64,000 nt of DNA from NCBI GenBank assembly GCA_029262855.1, contig JAJCYP010000046.1, forward strand, positions 42,385 to 106,384. The letters are read 5' to 3'. Positions 1 through 8,265 of this stretch are shown piece by piece; the stretch's first letter is position 1, and every line of letters starts with the position of its first letter. This DNA is from Bacteroidota bacterium (GTDB lineage: Bacteria > Bacteroidota > Rhodothermia > Rhodothermales > UBA10348). The position numbers were made by a program, and so were the translations under genes. The notes below the pieces were generated by a model that had not been told where the DNA came from, made no database searches, and worked only from the letters and a program-made list of their open reading frames with translations.

Positions 1-113
1 AACGGATCCAGGTAGCGGATCACGCGAATGGCCGTGATGGGAAAACTCGAAGCCTCAATGTCAAAAACCAGACCAACACGTCCAGACTGACACGATGGCA
101 GAACGGAAAATGC
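1..113. other. Left-edge stretch, no assignable gene
   Basis: On the minus strand the frame of the neighbouring sensor kinase stays open past its TGA stop to the window edge, about 37 codons. An in-frame GTG at position 23 could open a new gene that leaves the window after seven codons. A second minus-strand ATG overlaps the kinase stop as ATGA but meets a stop after 18 codons. None of these can be supported as a gene without the sequence to the left. Confidence 0.3.
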
Positions 114-1565
114 TCATGCCTGACGATGGGAGAGCAGGTCGACCATGGTGGCCTCGACCTCATCAATCTTGAAGGGCTTGGCGATCACCGCGGAGATGAT
201 GGAATCCGCCTGTCCGTGATAGGTATCGCCGGTCAGGAGAATAATTGGGAGATCCGGCCGCTTTTCCCGTACCCGCGCGGCGAATTCGCGTCCCTTCATC
301 TCGGGCATGCCCTGGTCGGTAATTATGGCATCGAACGTGTCAGACTCGAGACACCTCAGGCCGGCGGCGCCGGAATCGGCCTCAGTAACCTCGTGGCCCC
401 GAAGGCTGAGCAGCCGGCGAAGCACGGTGCGAACCATGCTCTCATCGTCCACGACCAAAACCCGAATCCCGTTTGCGCCGGGGGATGCCTCGCTGGCGAC
501 GGTCGAGTCCGGCACCTGCCCGGAGTCCGCCACGGGGAACGTGAGGGTGAAGACCGTGCCCACGCCGGATTCGGATTTGACCGCAATCGAGCCACGGTGC
601 TCCTGGATAATTCCGGATGCAACCGACAGCCCGATGCCGTTCCCGTCCTTCTTGGTGGTGAACTGCGGTTCAAAAATCCGCTCGGCCACGGCGGAAGACA
701 TGCCGATGCCGGTGTCCTGGAGCGTCAACACCACCTGTCCATTCACCAGGCCAGTCTTGAGGGTGATGATCCCGCCGCTACGCATAGCCTGGACAGCGTT
801 CAGAATCAGGTTGACGAGTACGTCGCGAAGGCTGGAGGCCGATCCGAGAATTGCTGGCACCGTGTCCAACTGCTGTTGGACCGTGATGGCGATGCCGGCA
901 CTGCGGGGCTCGTTATACCAGTACGGCCGGGTTAGTACCACGCAGTCCTGGATGAGGGCCGGCAGGTCGACGGGGACGAAGGCGGACTCGTGCTCCCGTC
1001 GGATGTAGCGTTGGATCTTCTTGATGAGGGCGCCTCCGTCCTGGGCGGCGCGGTGAATGGTCCGGGCGTGCTCCGAGAGCACCTCCCGGTCAAGGTCGCG
1101 GTTGAGCGCGCCTTCCATGAGTTCAGCGTGGCCGATTATCCCGCTCAGGAGATTGTTGAAGTCATGAGCGATTCCCATCGTCATGCGGCCCAGGGTCTCC
1201 ATGCGGTGGCCAAGCGTCTGGGCAGAGTTGACGGTACTGGGAAACTCCATGAACTCACCCGTGATGATCACCGCGAGGTCTTCGCTTCTATCACCGATGT
1301 GGACCGGTATGAAATTCAGCAGCAGGTTGCGCGGGATGGGCTCCGCATCAATCATGAAGACTTCCCCGAGGTTCATCTGCCCCCGCGAGGCTTTCGCTAT
1401 CAATGCGCGGACCGCAGCTTTCTCGTCACCCAGGTTTCGGAAGGGGTCGTCAGCCGGACCAACGGCGTCGACCCACTCAGGATTGGGGACCGCGGCACCG
1501 GTGACCGGGTCAACGGAGGTCACCAACACCTCCTGAGCCATCGACGAAAAGAATTCAGACTGCAT
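114..1565 (-). CDS. Hybrid sensor histidine kinase with C-terminal receiver domain
   Basis: A 483-residue soluble two-component kinase with no membrane segment or signal peptide. Residues about 1-115 form a divergent PAS-like sensor region. The H-box AHDFNNLL has the phospho-acceptor His134 and is of the NtrB-like HDFNN type. The ATPase domain shows the N-box NLILNAVQAM (about 252-261), G1 DTGIGMS (284-290) and the GNGIGLSVASG motif (308-318). A complete receiver follows from about 367 to 480, with acidic DDE at 373-375, phospho-acceptor Asp417 in TDQGMP, Thr445 and Lys463. The ATG at 1565 is preferred over an in-frame TTG at 1568. There is no separate response regulator or output domain nearby, so the receiver probably hands on to an unlinked phosphotransfer partner; the signal is unknown. 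It is divergent from the cystathionine synthase gene across about 108 bases. Confidence 0.9.
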   Translation of the reverse strand: MQSEFFSSMAQEVLVTSVDPVTGAAVPNPEWVDAVGPADDPFRNLGDEKAAVRALIAKASRGQMNLGEVFMIDAEPIPRNLLLNFIPVHIGDRSEDLAVIITGEFMEFPSTVNSAQTLGHRMETLGRMTMGIAHDFNNLLSGIIGHAELMEGALNRDLDREVLSEHARTIHRAAQDGGALIKKIQRYIRREHESAFVPVDLPALIQDCVVLTRPYWYNEPRSAGIAITVQQQLDTVPAILGSASSLRDVLVNLILNAVQAMRSGGIITLKTGLVNGQVVLTLQDTGIGMSSAVAERIFEPQFTTKKDGNGIGLSVASGIIQEHRGSIAVKSESGVGTVFTLTFPVADSGQVPDSTVASEASPGANGIRVLVVDDESMVRTVLRRLLSLRGHEVTEADSGAAGLRCLESDTFDAIITDQGMPEMKGREFAARVREKRPDLPIILLTGDTYHGQADSIISAVIAKPFKIDEVEATMVDLLSHRQA

Positions 1566-1673
1566 CAAGACCTAATATCCGAAGATCCGAAAAGCCTCGG
1601 CGGGTGGTTACCTTGCTGGTCGGCCCTGTTGCCGATCCCCGGTGTCACAATATAGAAACCCGCGACCTGCCTC

Positions 1674-3080
1674 ATGTGGAGTGAGAACATTCTGGAGACC
1701 ATCGGAAATACGCCGCTGGTTCGCCTGAACAGCCTTGCACGTCAGTTTCCGTGCACAGTTCTGGCGAAGGTTGAGTTCTTCAACCCCGGTGCCTCCATCA
1801 AGGACCGGATCGGTGTTGCCATGGTCGAGGCTGCCGAGCGGGAAGGCAAATTGAAGCCCGGCGGTACGATCATCGAGGGTACCAGCGGGAATACCGGTGC
1901 CGGACTGGCGCTGGCGGCGATCGCTAAAGGCTACCACTGCATTTTCACCACGACTGACAAGCAGAGTCAGGAGAAGGTGGATGTGCTCCGGGCACTCGGC
2001 GCGGAAGTCATTGTATGTCCCACCGCGGTGGCCCCTGACGATCCCCGGTCTTACTACTCGGTGGCCCGGCGCCTGGAGAAGGAAACGCCCAATTCGGTGT
2101 ATTTGAACCAGTATGACAACCCGGCCAATGCGGAAGCGCACTATCGATCGACGGGGCCGGAGCTGTGGGAGCAGACCGAAGGACGCATCACCCACTACAT
2201 AGCGGGAGCCGGGACCGGCGGGACCATCTCCGGGACGTCACGCTACCTCAAGGAGCAGAATCCGGATGTCCAGGTGATCGGCGTCGATCCGTTCGGGTCC
2301 GTCTATCACAAGTACTTCTTTACGCGGGAGTTCGACCAGAAGGAGATCTATCCCTACCTCACCGAAGGTGTTGGAGAGGATATCCTGGCCAAGAACATGG
2401 ACTTCGATCTCGTGGATGACTACGTCCAGGTGACCGATCGCGACTCGATGGTCTACACCCGTCGCCTGGCCCGTGAGGAGGGCATGTTTGTCGGCCAGTC
2501 CTGCGGGATGGCCATGGCTGGCGCCGTCCAGTGGATGGAGGCGAACCGGGAAAGCTTGACGGCCGACCACATCGTGGTTGTCGTACTGCCCGATTCCGGT
2601 TTCCGCTATCTGTCGAAGACCTACAACGATTCCTGGATGCGCAACCACGGGTTCCTTTCGGACCGTCCCGAGTGGACGGTTGCGGAGATCGTGTCCATGC
2701 GACGCGGTGAGCCCGAAGTGCTGGCGGTTTCTTCGACGGAAACGCTGGGGGACGCCATTGACATGATGTCCAGGAACGGGATTTCCCAGGTGCCGGTGAT
2801 CGATGGAGAGGAGGTGGTTGGCAGCTTGTCCGAGACCGTAATCCTGAACACGCTGCTGTCGGATCCGGACGCCCGCGGTTCTGCGGTGGGATCCGTCATG
2901 GCGGCAGCCATACCCGTCGTTCCGCCTTCGCTGCATCTGGAGCACCTCTCTGCGTACCTTGAGCAGGAGCCTGGCGCCGTACTGCTCAAGTCGGAAAGCG
3001 GCGGGTTTCGAATCATCACCAAGAGCGACCTCATTCGCGCTCTCTCAACAGGGAAGTCAGAAGCGGCGATTTCCGCCTGA
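1674..3080 (+). CDS. cbs: Cystathionine beta-synthase (PLP enzyme with C-terminal CBS-domain pair)
   Basis: A 468-residue fold-type II PLP enzyme that would condense serine (or O-acetylserine) with homocysteine or sulfide in transsulfuration. The PLP lysine is Lys43 in GASIKDRIG, the substrate loop is EGTSGNTGAG (68-77), and the phosphate loop GAGTGGT is at 178-184. After the catalytic core (to about 335) come two CBS (Bateman) motifs, about 345-455, as in eukaryotic and many bacterial cystathionine synthases, probably an adenosyl-ligand regulatory module. The domain order separates it from plain CysK, which is about 310 residues. Its 3' end lies 18 bases before the DUF3467 gene, so the two may be cotranscribed. 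An O-acetylserine-dependent specificity cannot be excluded from sequence alone. Confidence 0.92.
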   Translation: MWSENILETIGNTPLVRLNSLARQFPCTVLAKVEFFNPGASIKDRIGVAMVEAAEREGKLKPGGTIIEGTSGNTGAGLALAAIAKGYHCIFTTTDKQSQEKVDVLRALGAEVIVCPTAVAPDDPRSYYSVARRLEKETPNSVYLNQYDNPANAEAHYRSTGPELWEQTEGRITHYIAGAGTGGTISGTSRYLKEQNPDVQVIGVDPFGSVYHKYFFTREFDQKEIYPYLTEGVGEDILAKNMDFDLVDDYVQVTDRDSMVYTRRLAREEGMFVGQSCGMAMAGAVQWMEANRESLTADHIVVVVLPDSGFRYLSKTYNDSWMRNHGFLSDRPEWTVAEIVSMRRGEPEVLAVSSTETLGDAIDMMSRNGISQVPVIDGEEVVGSLSETVILNTLLSDPDARGSAVGSVMAAAIPVVPPSLHLEHLSAYLEQEPGAVLLKSESGGFRIITKSDLIRALSTGKSEAAISA

Positions 3081-3098
3081 CTTCAGTATCGAAAGACC

Positions 3099-3419
3099 AT
3101 GGCAGCGAACAGTGACGAGACCAACCAACAGCAGATCAACATTGAGCTCAACGAGGACACCGCTGAGGGGATTTATTCGAATCTGGTGATGATTGCCCAC
3201 TCTTCGGAGGAGTTTGTGATGGACTTCATCCGGGTCATGCCGGGTGTTCCGAAGGCCCGCGTGAAGTCCCGCATCATCGTGACCCCGGCCCACGCCAAGC
3301 GCCTGTTGAGAGCACTGGCTGAAAACATTGAGCGGTACGAGCGGGCCCACGGAGAGATCGCCGAAGGCGGCTTCCCGGGGCCGGCGGTTCAGTTCGCGGG
3401 ACCGAGCGGCGAAGCCTAG
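3099..3419 (+). CDS. DUF3467 domain protein
   Basis: A 106-residue small acidic cytosolic protein. It matches the DUF3467 pattern seen in many Bacteroidota: an N-terminal QQINIELNEDTAEGIYSNLV strand-helix unit, a central HSSEEFVMDFI segment, a PKARVKSRIIVTPAHAKRLL stretch and a helical end. The biochemical role of the family is unknown. Residues beyond about 85 form a Gly/Pro-rich tail. It lies 18 bases after the cystathionine synthase gene on the same strand and converges on the LptF/LptG gene with only 10 bases between stops, leaving no room for a long terminator. Confidence 0.85.
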   Translation: MAANSDETNQQQINIELNEDTAEGIYSNLVMIAHSSEEFVMDFIRVMPGVPKARVKSRIIVTPAHAKRLLRALAENIERYERAHGEIAEGGFPGPAVQFAGPSGEA

Positions 3420-3429
3420 CGTCGGCTCG

Positions 3430-4587
3430 CTACTTCGGCGCCCGCAGCAGCACCAGGATCGACGCCGCCAGAAAGAGGGCGTGCGGAATCCAGGCCGTGG
3501 CCAAGGGCGAAAGGATGCCCTCGTACCCGAACGGCTCGAGAAATTTCATGAGTGCCAGATAGACGAAGGCAATCAGGAGACCCACTCCCATGATGAGGGC
3601 CTGGCCCTTTCGTCTACGGACGGCCGCAAGCGGCACCGCCAGCAGGACGAGGATCAGGTTGGCGAAGGGGTAGGCGAACTTGCCCTGGAAGGCGACTCGC
3701 GGAACGCCGAGGTTGTCCACGCCGGACCGTTCCAGTACCGCGAGATACTCGCGGGCTTCGGTGATGGTCATCGATTCCACGTCGCCGTCGGTTCGCGCCA
3801 TGTTCCGGGGAAGCAATGCCAGGACCGTATCCAGTCTGGCCGGGCTCCTCATTCTCTCGGTCCCGTCCTCATGGAATGTCCGTATCACCGGGGACCGGAG
3901 CTGCCAGGTGCTGTCTTCGTCGGACCACTGCATGGACCGGGCATCTATGCGCTCCGTCAGGCGCCTGCCCTCCTCGAACCGTTCCATGGTCACCGTGTGG
4001 GCCGTCTGCGTGGCCCGGTCATAGAAGTTGACCGTGATGACGCTTCCGGGACTGTTCTGACGGTGGATGTTGTTGTATTCATCCACGGACGACTTGGCCT
4101 GGGTATGCTGTTTTTCGAACCGGATCCGGACCCGGTTTGACTCAGGGACCACCCAGCCATTGAACCAGAACATGGTGCCGGTGATGGCCAGACCGACCAG
4201 CGCAAAGGGGACTACAATCCGGTAGAGAGAGACGCCCGACGTCTGGAGTGCGGACAGTTCAAGCTTCTGAGCCATGCGCCCGGTCATGAACAGGGTGGCC
4301 AGGAACAGGGCCAGCGGAGACATGAGGCGGACGATCTCGGGGATGTAGTTCGGGTAGTAGACCGAAAACACCTCGCCCATGGTCGCACCACTGTCGATGA
4401 AGTCATCGACGAATTCGACGTAGTGGAGGACGATGAAAAACACGATCAGGGCGCCTATCAGGACCACATACGTGACCGAGAGGCGTCGCATGATCAGGAG
4501 GTCGAACGTCTTGAGAGGCTTGCCCAACGCGATTGTGTTAATGCCAGGTGCGCCAACGACCTGAACCCGGCTCGGTTCACCCGACAT
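3430..4587 (-). CDS. LptF/LptG family permease (YjgP/YjgQ)
   Basis: A 385-residue inner-membrane protein of the LptF/LptG type, which with LptB drives lipopolysaccharide extraction from the inner membrane. Near the N terminus a KTFDLLIMRRLSVTYVV segment begins the first membrane span, followed by LHYVEFVDDFID, typical of the family. There are two N-terminal helices, a periplasmic beta-jellyroll region about 150-270, and C-terminal helices with PFANLILVLLAVPLAA. The open frame extends upstream to 4770, into sucC on the other strand; the ATG at 4587 keeps the genes apart, and an even shorter form starting at the TTG near 4530 is possible. It is divergent from sucC (107-base gap). LptD is encoded about 6 kb away; LptA and LptB are not in the window. 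Confidence 0.88.
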   Translation of the reverse strand: MSGEPSRVQVVGAPGINTIALGKPLKTFDLLIMRRLSVTYVVLIGALIVFFIVLHYVEFVDDFIDSGATMGEVFSVYYPNYIPEIVRLMSPLALFLATLFMTGRMAQKLELSALQTSGVSLYRIVVPFALVGLAITGTMFWFNGWVVPESNRVRIRFEKQHTQAKSSVDEYNNIHRQNSPGSVITVNFYDRATQTAHTVTMERFEEGRRLTERIDARSMQWSDEDSTWQLRSPVIRTFHEDGTERMRSPARLDTVLALLPRNMARTDGDVESMTITEAREYLAVLERSGVDNLGVPRVAFQGKFAYPFANLILVLLAVPLAAVRRRKGQALIMGVGLLIAFVYLALMKFLEPFGYEGILSPLATAWIPHALFLAASILVLLRAPK

Positions 4588-4694
4588 AAGGAGCCGTCCT
4601 GCGCTGTAAGAAACCGCGAAAACGTGGGCGAGAAGGATATTCCCCCGGAGCGCCCCGTAGTTTCTCTCCGTCGAGTAAAATCCTCCAATCGCTG

Positions 4695-5867
4695 ATGAAG
4701 ATCCACGAGTATCAGGCCAAAGAACTGCTGGGCCGCTTCGGAGTCGCTGTCCAGTCCGGAATGGTCGCACGCACAGCTGACGAAGCGGCCGAGGCTGCCA
4801 GGAAGATGCACGCCGAATCCGGTGCAGACCTGTTCGTGGTCAAGGCTCAGATTCACGCAGGTGGGCGTGGCAAGGGGGGAGGCGTCAAGCTGGCCCGCGG
4901 CATCGAGGAGGTGCGCGAGAAGGCCGATGCCATGCTGGGCATGATGCTGAAGACGCATCAGACCGGTCCCGCAGGGCAGCTGGTGAGGACCGTCCTGGTT
5001 GCCGAAGCCATCGACATCGCCAAGGAGTTCTACGTGGGCGTGACGCTGGATCGCGTGCGCAGCATGCCGGTGATCATGGTTTCCACAGAGGGCGGCGTCG
5101 AGATCGAGACGGTCGCCGCCGAATCGCCCGAGAAGATCCTCAAGACATGGGTTGATCCCATGATTGGTCTTCAGCGGAGCCAGGTGTCCGCACTCGCTTT
5201 CGGCCTCGGCTTTGAGGGTCCCGCTCTCAAGCAGGCGGCCAAGTTCATTGCGGCTCTCTACCACGCGTACGACCAAACGGACTGCTCGTTGGCCGAGATC
5301 AACCCGCTTGTGCTCACAGAGCAGGGTGAGGTGCTGGCCATCGATGCCAAGGTCACCATTGACGACAACGCGCTGTACCGGCACAAGGACATCGCCGAGC
5401 TCAGGGACGTCCACGAGGAGGATCCGCTTGAGGTGGAGGCCGGTGGCCACAACCTGAACTACATCAAGCTTGATGGGAATGTCGGCTGCATGGTCAACGG
5501 AGCCGGACTGGCCATGGCGACCATGGACATTATCAAGCTGGCCGGCTTCGAGCCCGCCAACTTTCTGGACGTTGGGGGTGGAGCAAGTCCAACCACGGTC
5601 GAGGCTGGTTTCCGCATCATCCTCAAGGACGAAGGCGTGAAGGCCATTCTGGTCAATATTTTCGGTGGTATTGTACGCTGTGATCGGGTTGCCAGGGGCG
5701 TCGTCGAGGCGGCCACCAAGGTGAACATGAGCCTGCCGCTCATCGTTCGCCTTCAGGGCACGAACGCCGAGGAAGGGAAGGCCATCCTGGACGAGAGCGG
5801 TCTCAAGGTCGAGACCGCCATTCTCTTCCAGGAAGCCGCCGACAAGGTCAAAGCGGCTCTCTCCTGA
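4695..5867 (+). CDS. sucC: Succinyl-CoA synthetase (ADP/GDP-forming) subunit beta
   Basis: A 390-residue protein, the usual length for SucC, starting [17 protein letters not shown]. It is the nucleotide-grasping beta subunit of the TCA-cycle enzyme converting succinyl-CoA to succinate with ATP or GTP formation. The ATP-grasp region includes [15 protein letters not shown] (residues 50-64); the ligase half shows [11 protein letters not shown] (320-330), contacting the CoA/phosphate site. The alpha subunit gene sucD, often adjacent, is not in this window; the next gene is an ABC ATPase only 15 bases downstream. The start follows a short AT-rich segment (GAGTAAAATCC) that could hold a -10 element. 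Confidence 0.96.
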   Translation: MKIHEYQAKELLGRFGVAVQSGMVARTADEAAEAARKMHAESGADLFVVKAQIHAGGRGKGGGVKLARGIEEVREKADAMLGMMLKTHQTGPAGQLVRTVLVAEAIDIAKEFYVGVTLDRVRSMPVIMVSTEGGVEIETVAAESPEKILKTWVDPMIGLQRSQVSALAFGLGFEGPALKQAAKFIAALYHAYDQTDCSLAEINPLVLTEQGEVLAIDAKVTIDDNALYRHKDIAELRDVHEEDPLEVEAGGHNLNYIKLDGNVGCMVNGAGLAMATMDIIKLAGFEPANFLDVGGGASPTTVEAGFRIILKDEGVKAILVNIFGGIVRCDRVARGVVEAATKVNMSLPLIVRLQGTNAEEGKAILDESGLKVETAILFQEAADKVKAALS

Positions 5868-5882
5868 GGCCGATCGCTTCCC

Positions 5883-6911
5883 ATGTCTGACACAGGTCGG
5901 TCCGCGGGTGCGGTTGCGCTCGAATCCATCGCCAAGCTGTTCGGCGATGTCCGGGCTGTGGACGGCGTCAGTCTGACGGTCGAGCCGGGGACCTTCTTTA
6001 CCCTGCTCGGACCATCCGGCTGCGGAAAGTCGACCTTGCTTCGCATGATCGCCGGGCTTGAGGAGCCGTCTTCGGGACGCATACTCATTGACGGGAAGGA
6101 TGTGACCGGTGTGAGCGCCCAGCGACGGCCGACGGCGATGGTTTTCCAGAGCTACGCGCTGTTCCCGACCATGACGGTGGGAGAGAACGTGGAATATGGT
6201 CTTCGCGTGCGGCGCATTCCGAAGGCCGATCGTGCCGAGCGGGTGTCCGCGGCTCTGAATCGGGTCGGGATGGGGCATCTGGCCGCACGACCCGTGACTG
6301 CGCTCTCGGGCGGGCAGCAGCAGCGAGTCGCGCTCGCACGTGCCCTGGTGGTGGAGCCGGCGGTGATGTTGTTTGATGAGCCGTTGTCAAACCTGGATGT
6401 CGCGCTGCGCGAACAAACCCGGGCCGAACTGAGGGAGCTTCAACAGACTCTCGGTACGACGTCCATCTACGTTACCCACGATCAGCAGGAAGCCATGGCC
6501 ATCTCCGATGTCATGGCAGTGATGCGCGATGGTCGTCTCGTACAGATGGGTTCTCCAGACGAACTGTACCGCAATCCCGGAACCGCATACGTGGCCGGCT
6601 TCCTGGGCGGTAGCAATATCATTCAAGATCGATCGCTGGCCTGGTCGCTCTTCCCGGCCGGTGCGCCGGGACCCGAGGATCGAGTCCTGAGCATCCGGCC
6701 CGAGGACCTGCGCGCGGATCCTGCCGGCGCGGTCCAGGGCATCGTCAGGTCACGTCAGTTCCTGGGTGCACACGTGGAATGGGAGGTGGAGGTTGAGCGG
6801 CAAATGCTGCGGCTCCGTATCCCGTCCGACATTACTTTGGATTCCAATCCTCGACTCAGTGCGGCCACCGCGAGTTGGGTAATAAACGACCTCAAGACGT
6901 CTTCTCCATGA
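5883..6911 (+). CDS. ABC transporter ATP-binding protein with TOBE domain (PotA/FbpC/MalK type)
   Basis: A 342-residue ATPase: Walker A GPSGCGKST (43-51), Q-loop near Gln89, signature LSGGQQQRVALARAL (141-155), Walker B VMLFDEP (161-167), D-loop SNLD and switch His199. The C-terminal about 100 residues contain a TOBE-like beta domain (LSIRPEDLRADPAG), as in importers for iron, polyamines, molybdate, thiamine or sugars. No permease or binding-protein gene lies beside it, so the transporter partner and substrate are unknown. It is 15 bases after sucC, and its TGA overlaps the ATG of the GNAT gene (ATGA at 6908-6911), which implies translational coupling. Confidence 0.9.
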   Translation: MSDTGRSAGAVALESIAKLFGDVRAVDGVSLTVEPGTFFTLLGPSGCGKSTLLRMIAGLEEPSSGRILIDGKDVTGVSAQRRPTAMVFQSYALFPTMTVGENVEYGLRVRRIPKADRAERVSAALNRVGMGHLAARPVTALSGGQQQRVALARALVVEPAVMLFDEPLSNLDVALREQTRAELRELQQTLGTTSIYVTHDQQEAMAISDVMAVMRDGRLVQMGSPDELYRNPGTAYVAGFLGGSNIIQDRSLAWSLFPAGAPGPEDRVLSIRPEDLRADPAGAVQGIVRSRQFLGAHVEWEVEVERQMLRLRIPSDITLDSNPRLSAATASWVINDLKTSSP

Positions 6912-7306
6912 TCCAGGATCTTGAAATCAGAGTCGGACTCGAAGGTCTGACACCCGGGAAGATCATCACCCTGTACCGGCGGGCCCCGCTTCTGCGGGCC
7001 GTGGACACGCCGAGCAGAGTATGGGAGAAGTTCGAAGCGTCATCGCTCGTGATAACGGCCTGGCACGGTGACCAACTGGCCGGCATCGTTCGAGCGATGT
7101 CCGATGGTGTTTCGGAGAGTTACCTCTGCGAACTGGCCGTTGAACCCGACGTGCAGGATTCGGGAGTCGGGAGGAAGCTGCTGGACGTGGTGTTTGAGCA
7201 GTGCAAAGGCACGGACTTGCTCCTGCGCCACAGCAGCATCTCATCCAAGTACTACGAGAAGCTCGGCTTCCGGCGGGTGGACAACGCCTGGTTCCGAAAG
7301 CTCTGA
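6908..7306 (+). CDS. GNAT family N-acetyltransferase
   Basis: A 132-residue protein with the GNAT fold. The acetyl-CoA site is visible as LAVEPDVQDSGVGRKLLDVV (about 77-96; the R/Q-x-x-G-x-G/A loop reads QDSGVGRKL). It ends with the usual SSKYYEKLGFRRVDNAWF. The ATG at 6908, overlapping the preceding stop as ATGA, is preferred to one at 6875 inside the ABC gene. Its substrate is unknown. The coupling to the ABC ATPase gene suggests co-expression, not necessarily shared function. It converges on the BON-domain gene across a short tandem repeat. Confidence 0.85.
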   Translation: MIQDLEIRVGLEGLTPGKIITLYRRAPLLRAVDTPSRVWEKFEASSLVITAWHGDQLAGIVRAMSDGVSESYLCELAVEPDVQDSGVGRKLLDVVFEQCKGTDLLLRHSSISSKYYEKLGFRRVDNAWFRKL

Positions 7307-7347
7307 GTGGCGCTGGGCGGTCAGGCCGTGGCGCTGGGCGGTCAGGC
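7307..7347. repeat. Two-copy tandem repeat, 20-base unit
   Basis: The unit GTGGCGCTGGGCGGTCAGGC occurs twice, at 7307-7326 and 7328-7347, identical and separated by a single C. It lies between the GNAT stop and the 3' end of the convergent BON-domain gene, whose stop codon falls inside the second copy. It looks like a local duplication; no T-run marks it as a terminator. Confidence 0.9.
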
Positions 7348-7635
7348 TGCCAGCCGCTCGTGATCCAGGTGATCGACCACACGCTTCACTTCGGGGACAG
7401 ACTCGATGATTTCGAGAACGGCGGCGCGATCAGCGGGCTGTTGTATGCTCCCCTTCAGTACGACAGACCCCTTGTGGACGAAGAACTGAAGGCTGCCGAT
7501 CTCTGACAGGGCAAGCTCTCGCTCGAACAGATCCTGCAGCCTGCGTGCAATCCGGCGGTCCTTGTCAGAAGCCGGCTCCATTACCTTCCGGCGATCGGGA
7601 AGGAGACTGAGTACCCGTTTGGGCAGATGAAACAT
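7342..7635 (-). CDS. BON-domain protein
   Basis: A 97-residue protein with one BON domain covering about residues 25-93: an amphipathic helix RRIARRLQDLFERELAL, then strands SLQFFVHKGSVVLKGSI, then a helix ADRAAVLEIIESVP and the strand EVKRVVDHL. BON domains typically bind phospholipid or act as periplasmic adaptor units, but this copy has no recognisable signal peptide, so it may be cytosolic or membrane-peripheral. It lies 69 bases downstream of the lipoprotein gene on the same strand and could be the last gene of that run. The stop codon lies in the second copy of the 20-base tandem repeat. Confidence 0.75.
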   Translation of the reverse strand: MFHLPKRVLSLLPDRRKVMEPASDKDRRIARRLQDLFERELALSEIGSLQFFVHKGSVVLKGSIQQPADRAAVLEIIESVPEVKRVVDHLDHERLAA

Positions 7636-7704
7636 GTTGTTTGCCGTTGCTGGTCGTTTCCACCAGACAATGCAAGGGCCGGGCCAAATACGCGCCGACG
7701 CGCA

Positions 7705-8265
7705 TTATTGGTCAGAACGGTTCATCACCAGAGTCGAGGGGTCCCCGAATCGATCGGAGATCACGGTAGTGCCTCTGGACACAGGGAAATCAAGGTCGGT
7801 GTCGAGGACTATTCTGCCCCCCTCGAGTCTCCCAAACATGGCACGTGGATACGCACACCCCGAGATCCTGAAGTCAGAGAGTCTTGATCCGGAGCGCGTT
7901 CCCGAGACCGTGGCTTCTTCGGTCAGGTCTGTTCGAGTTTCTTCGCCATCAGGGTGCCGGATGCTGATGGCCGTTCTGGTACAGGAGCCCGATCCGGAAA
8001 CGTCACCGTCTACGTCCTGGACAGTCACCTGGCCCGTAACCGAAAAGCGGAGTTCCTCCCAGCGGTCAGGCTGTAGGACAATCGTCTCGAAGTAGCCGTA
8101 GCTGTTTTCGAACCGGTACGTGCCGCTGGCGTCGTCCTCATCGCCGGCCAGTCCACAGCTCGTCAGTCCGCAGACCGCCAACAGGGCGATGGCCAACAGC
8201 GGGAGGGCCCGCCGCCCAGGTCCGACCCGTTTACTCCTAGAGGCTGCCAAATCGATCGCGGACAT
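7705..8265 (-). CDS. Predicted lipoprotein of unknown function
   Basis: A 186-residue protein. After a basic N-terminal region (SRSKRVGPGRR) comes a hydrophobic stretch ending in the lipobox LTSC (about residues 36-39), so it should be lipidated and face the periplasm. The mature part is a beta-rich domain with repeated short strands (GTYRFENSYGYFETIVL, ELRFSVTGQVTV) resembling small lipocalin-like or immunoglobulin-like lipoproteins; I do not recognise a family. The ATG at 8265 overlaps the end of lptD by 29 bases, so the two are probably cotranslated and it could help in LPS or outer-membrane assembly, which is inference from position only. Confidence 0.7.
   Translation of the reverse strand: MSAIDLAASRSKRVGPGRRALPLLAIALLAVCGLTSCGLAGDEDDASGTYRFENSYGYFETIVLQPDRWEELRFSVTGQVTVQDVDGDVSGSGSCTRTAISIRHPDGEETRTDLTEEATVSGTRSGSRLSDFRISGCAYPRAMFGRLEGGRIVLDTDLDFPVSRGTTVISDRFGDPSTLVMNRSDQ

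Noticed and set aside
4494..6278. A 594-codon open frame on the minus strand opposite sucC and the ABC gene
   Set aside because: It is antisense to two genes with intact family motifs. Its translation is rich in His/Gly/Arg with no recognisable domain, which is the usual effect of GC-rich codon bias in a shadow frame.
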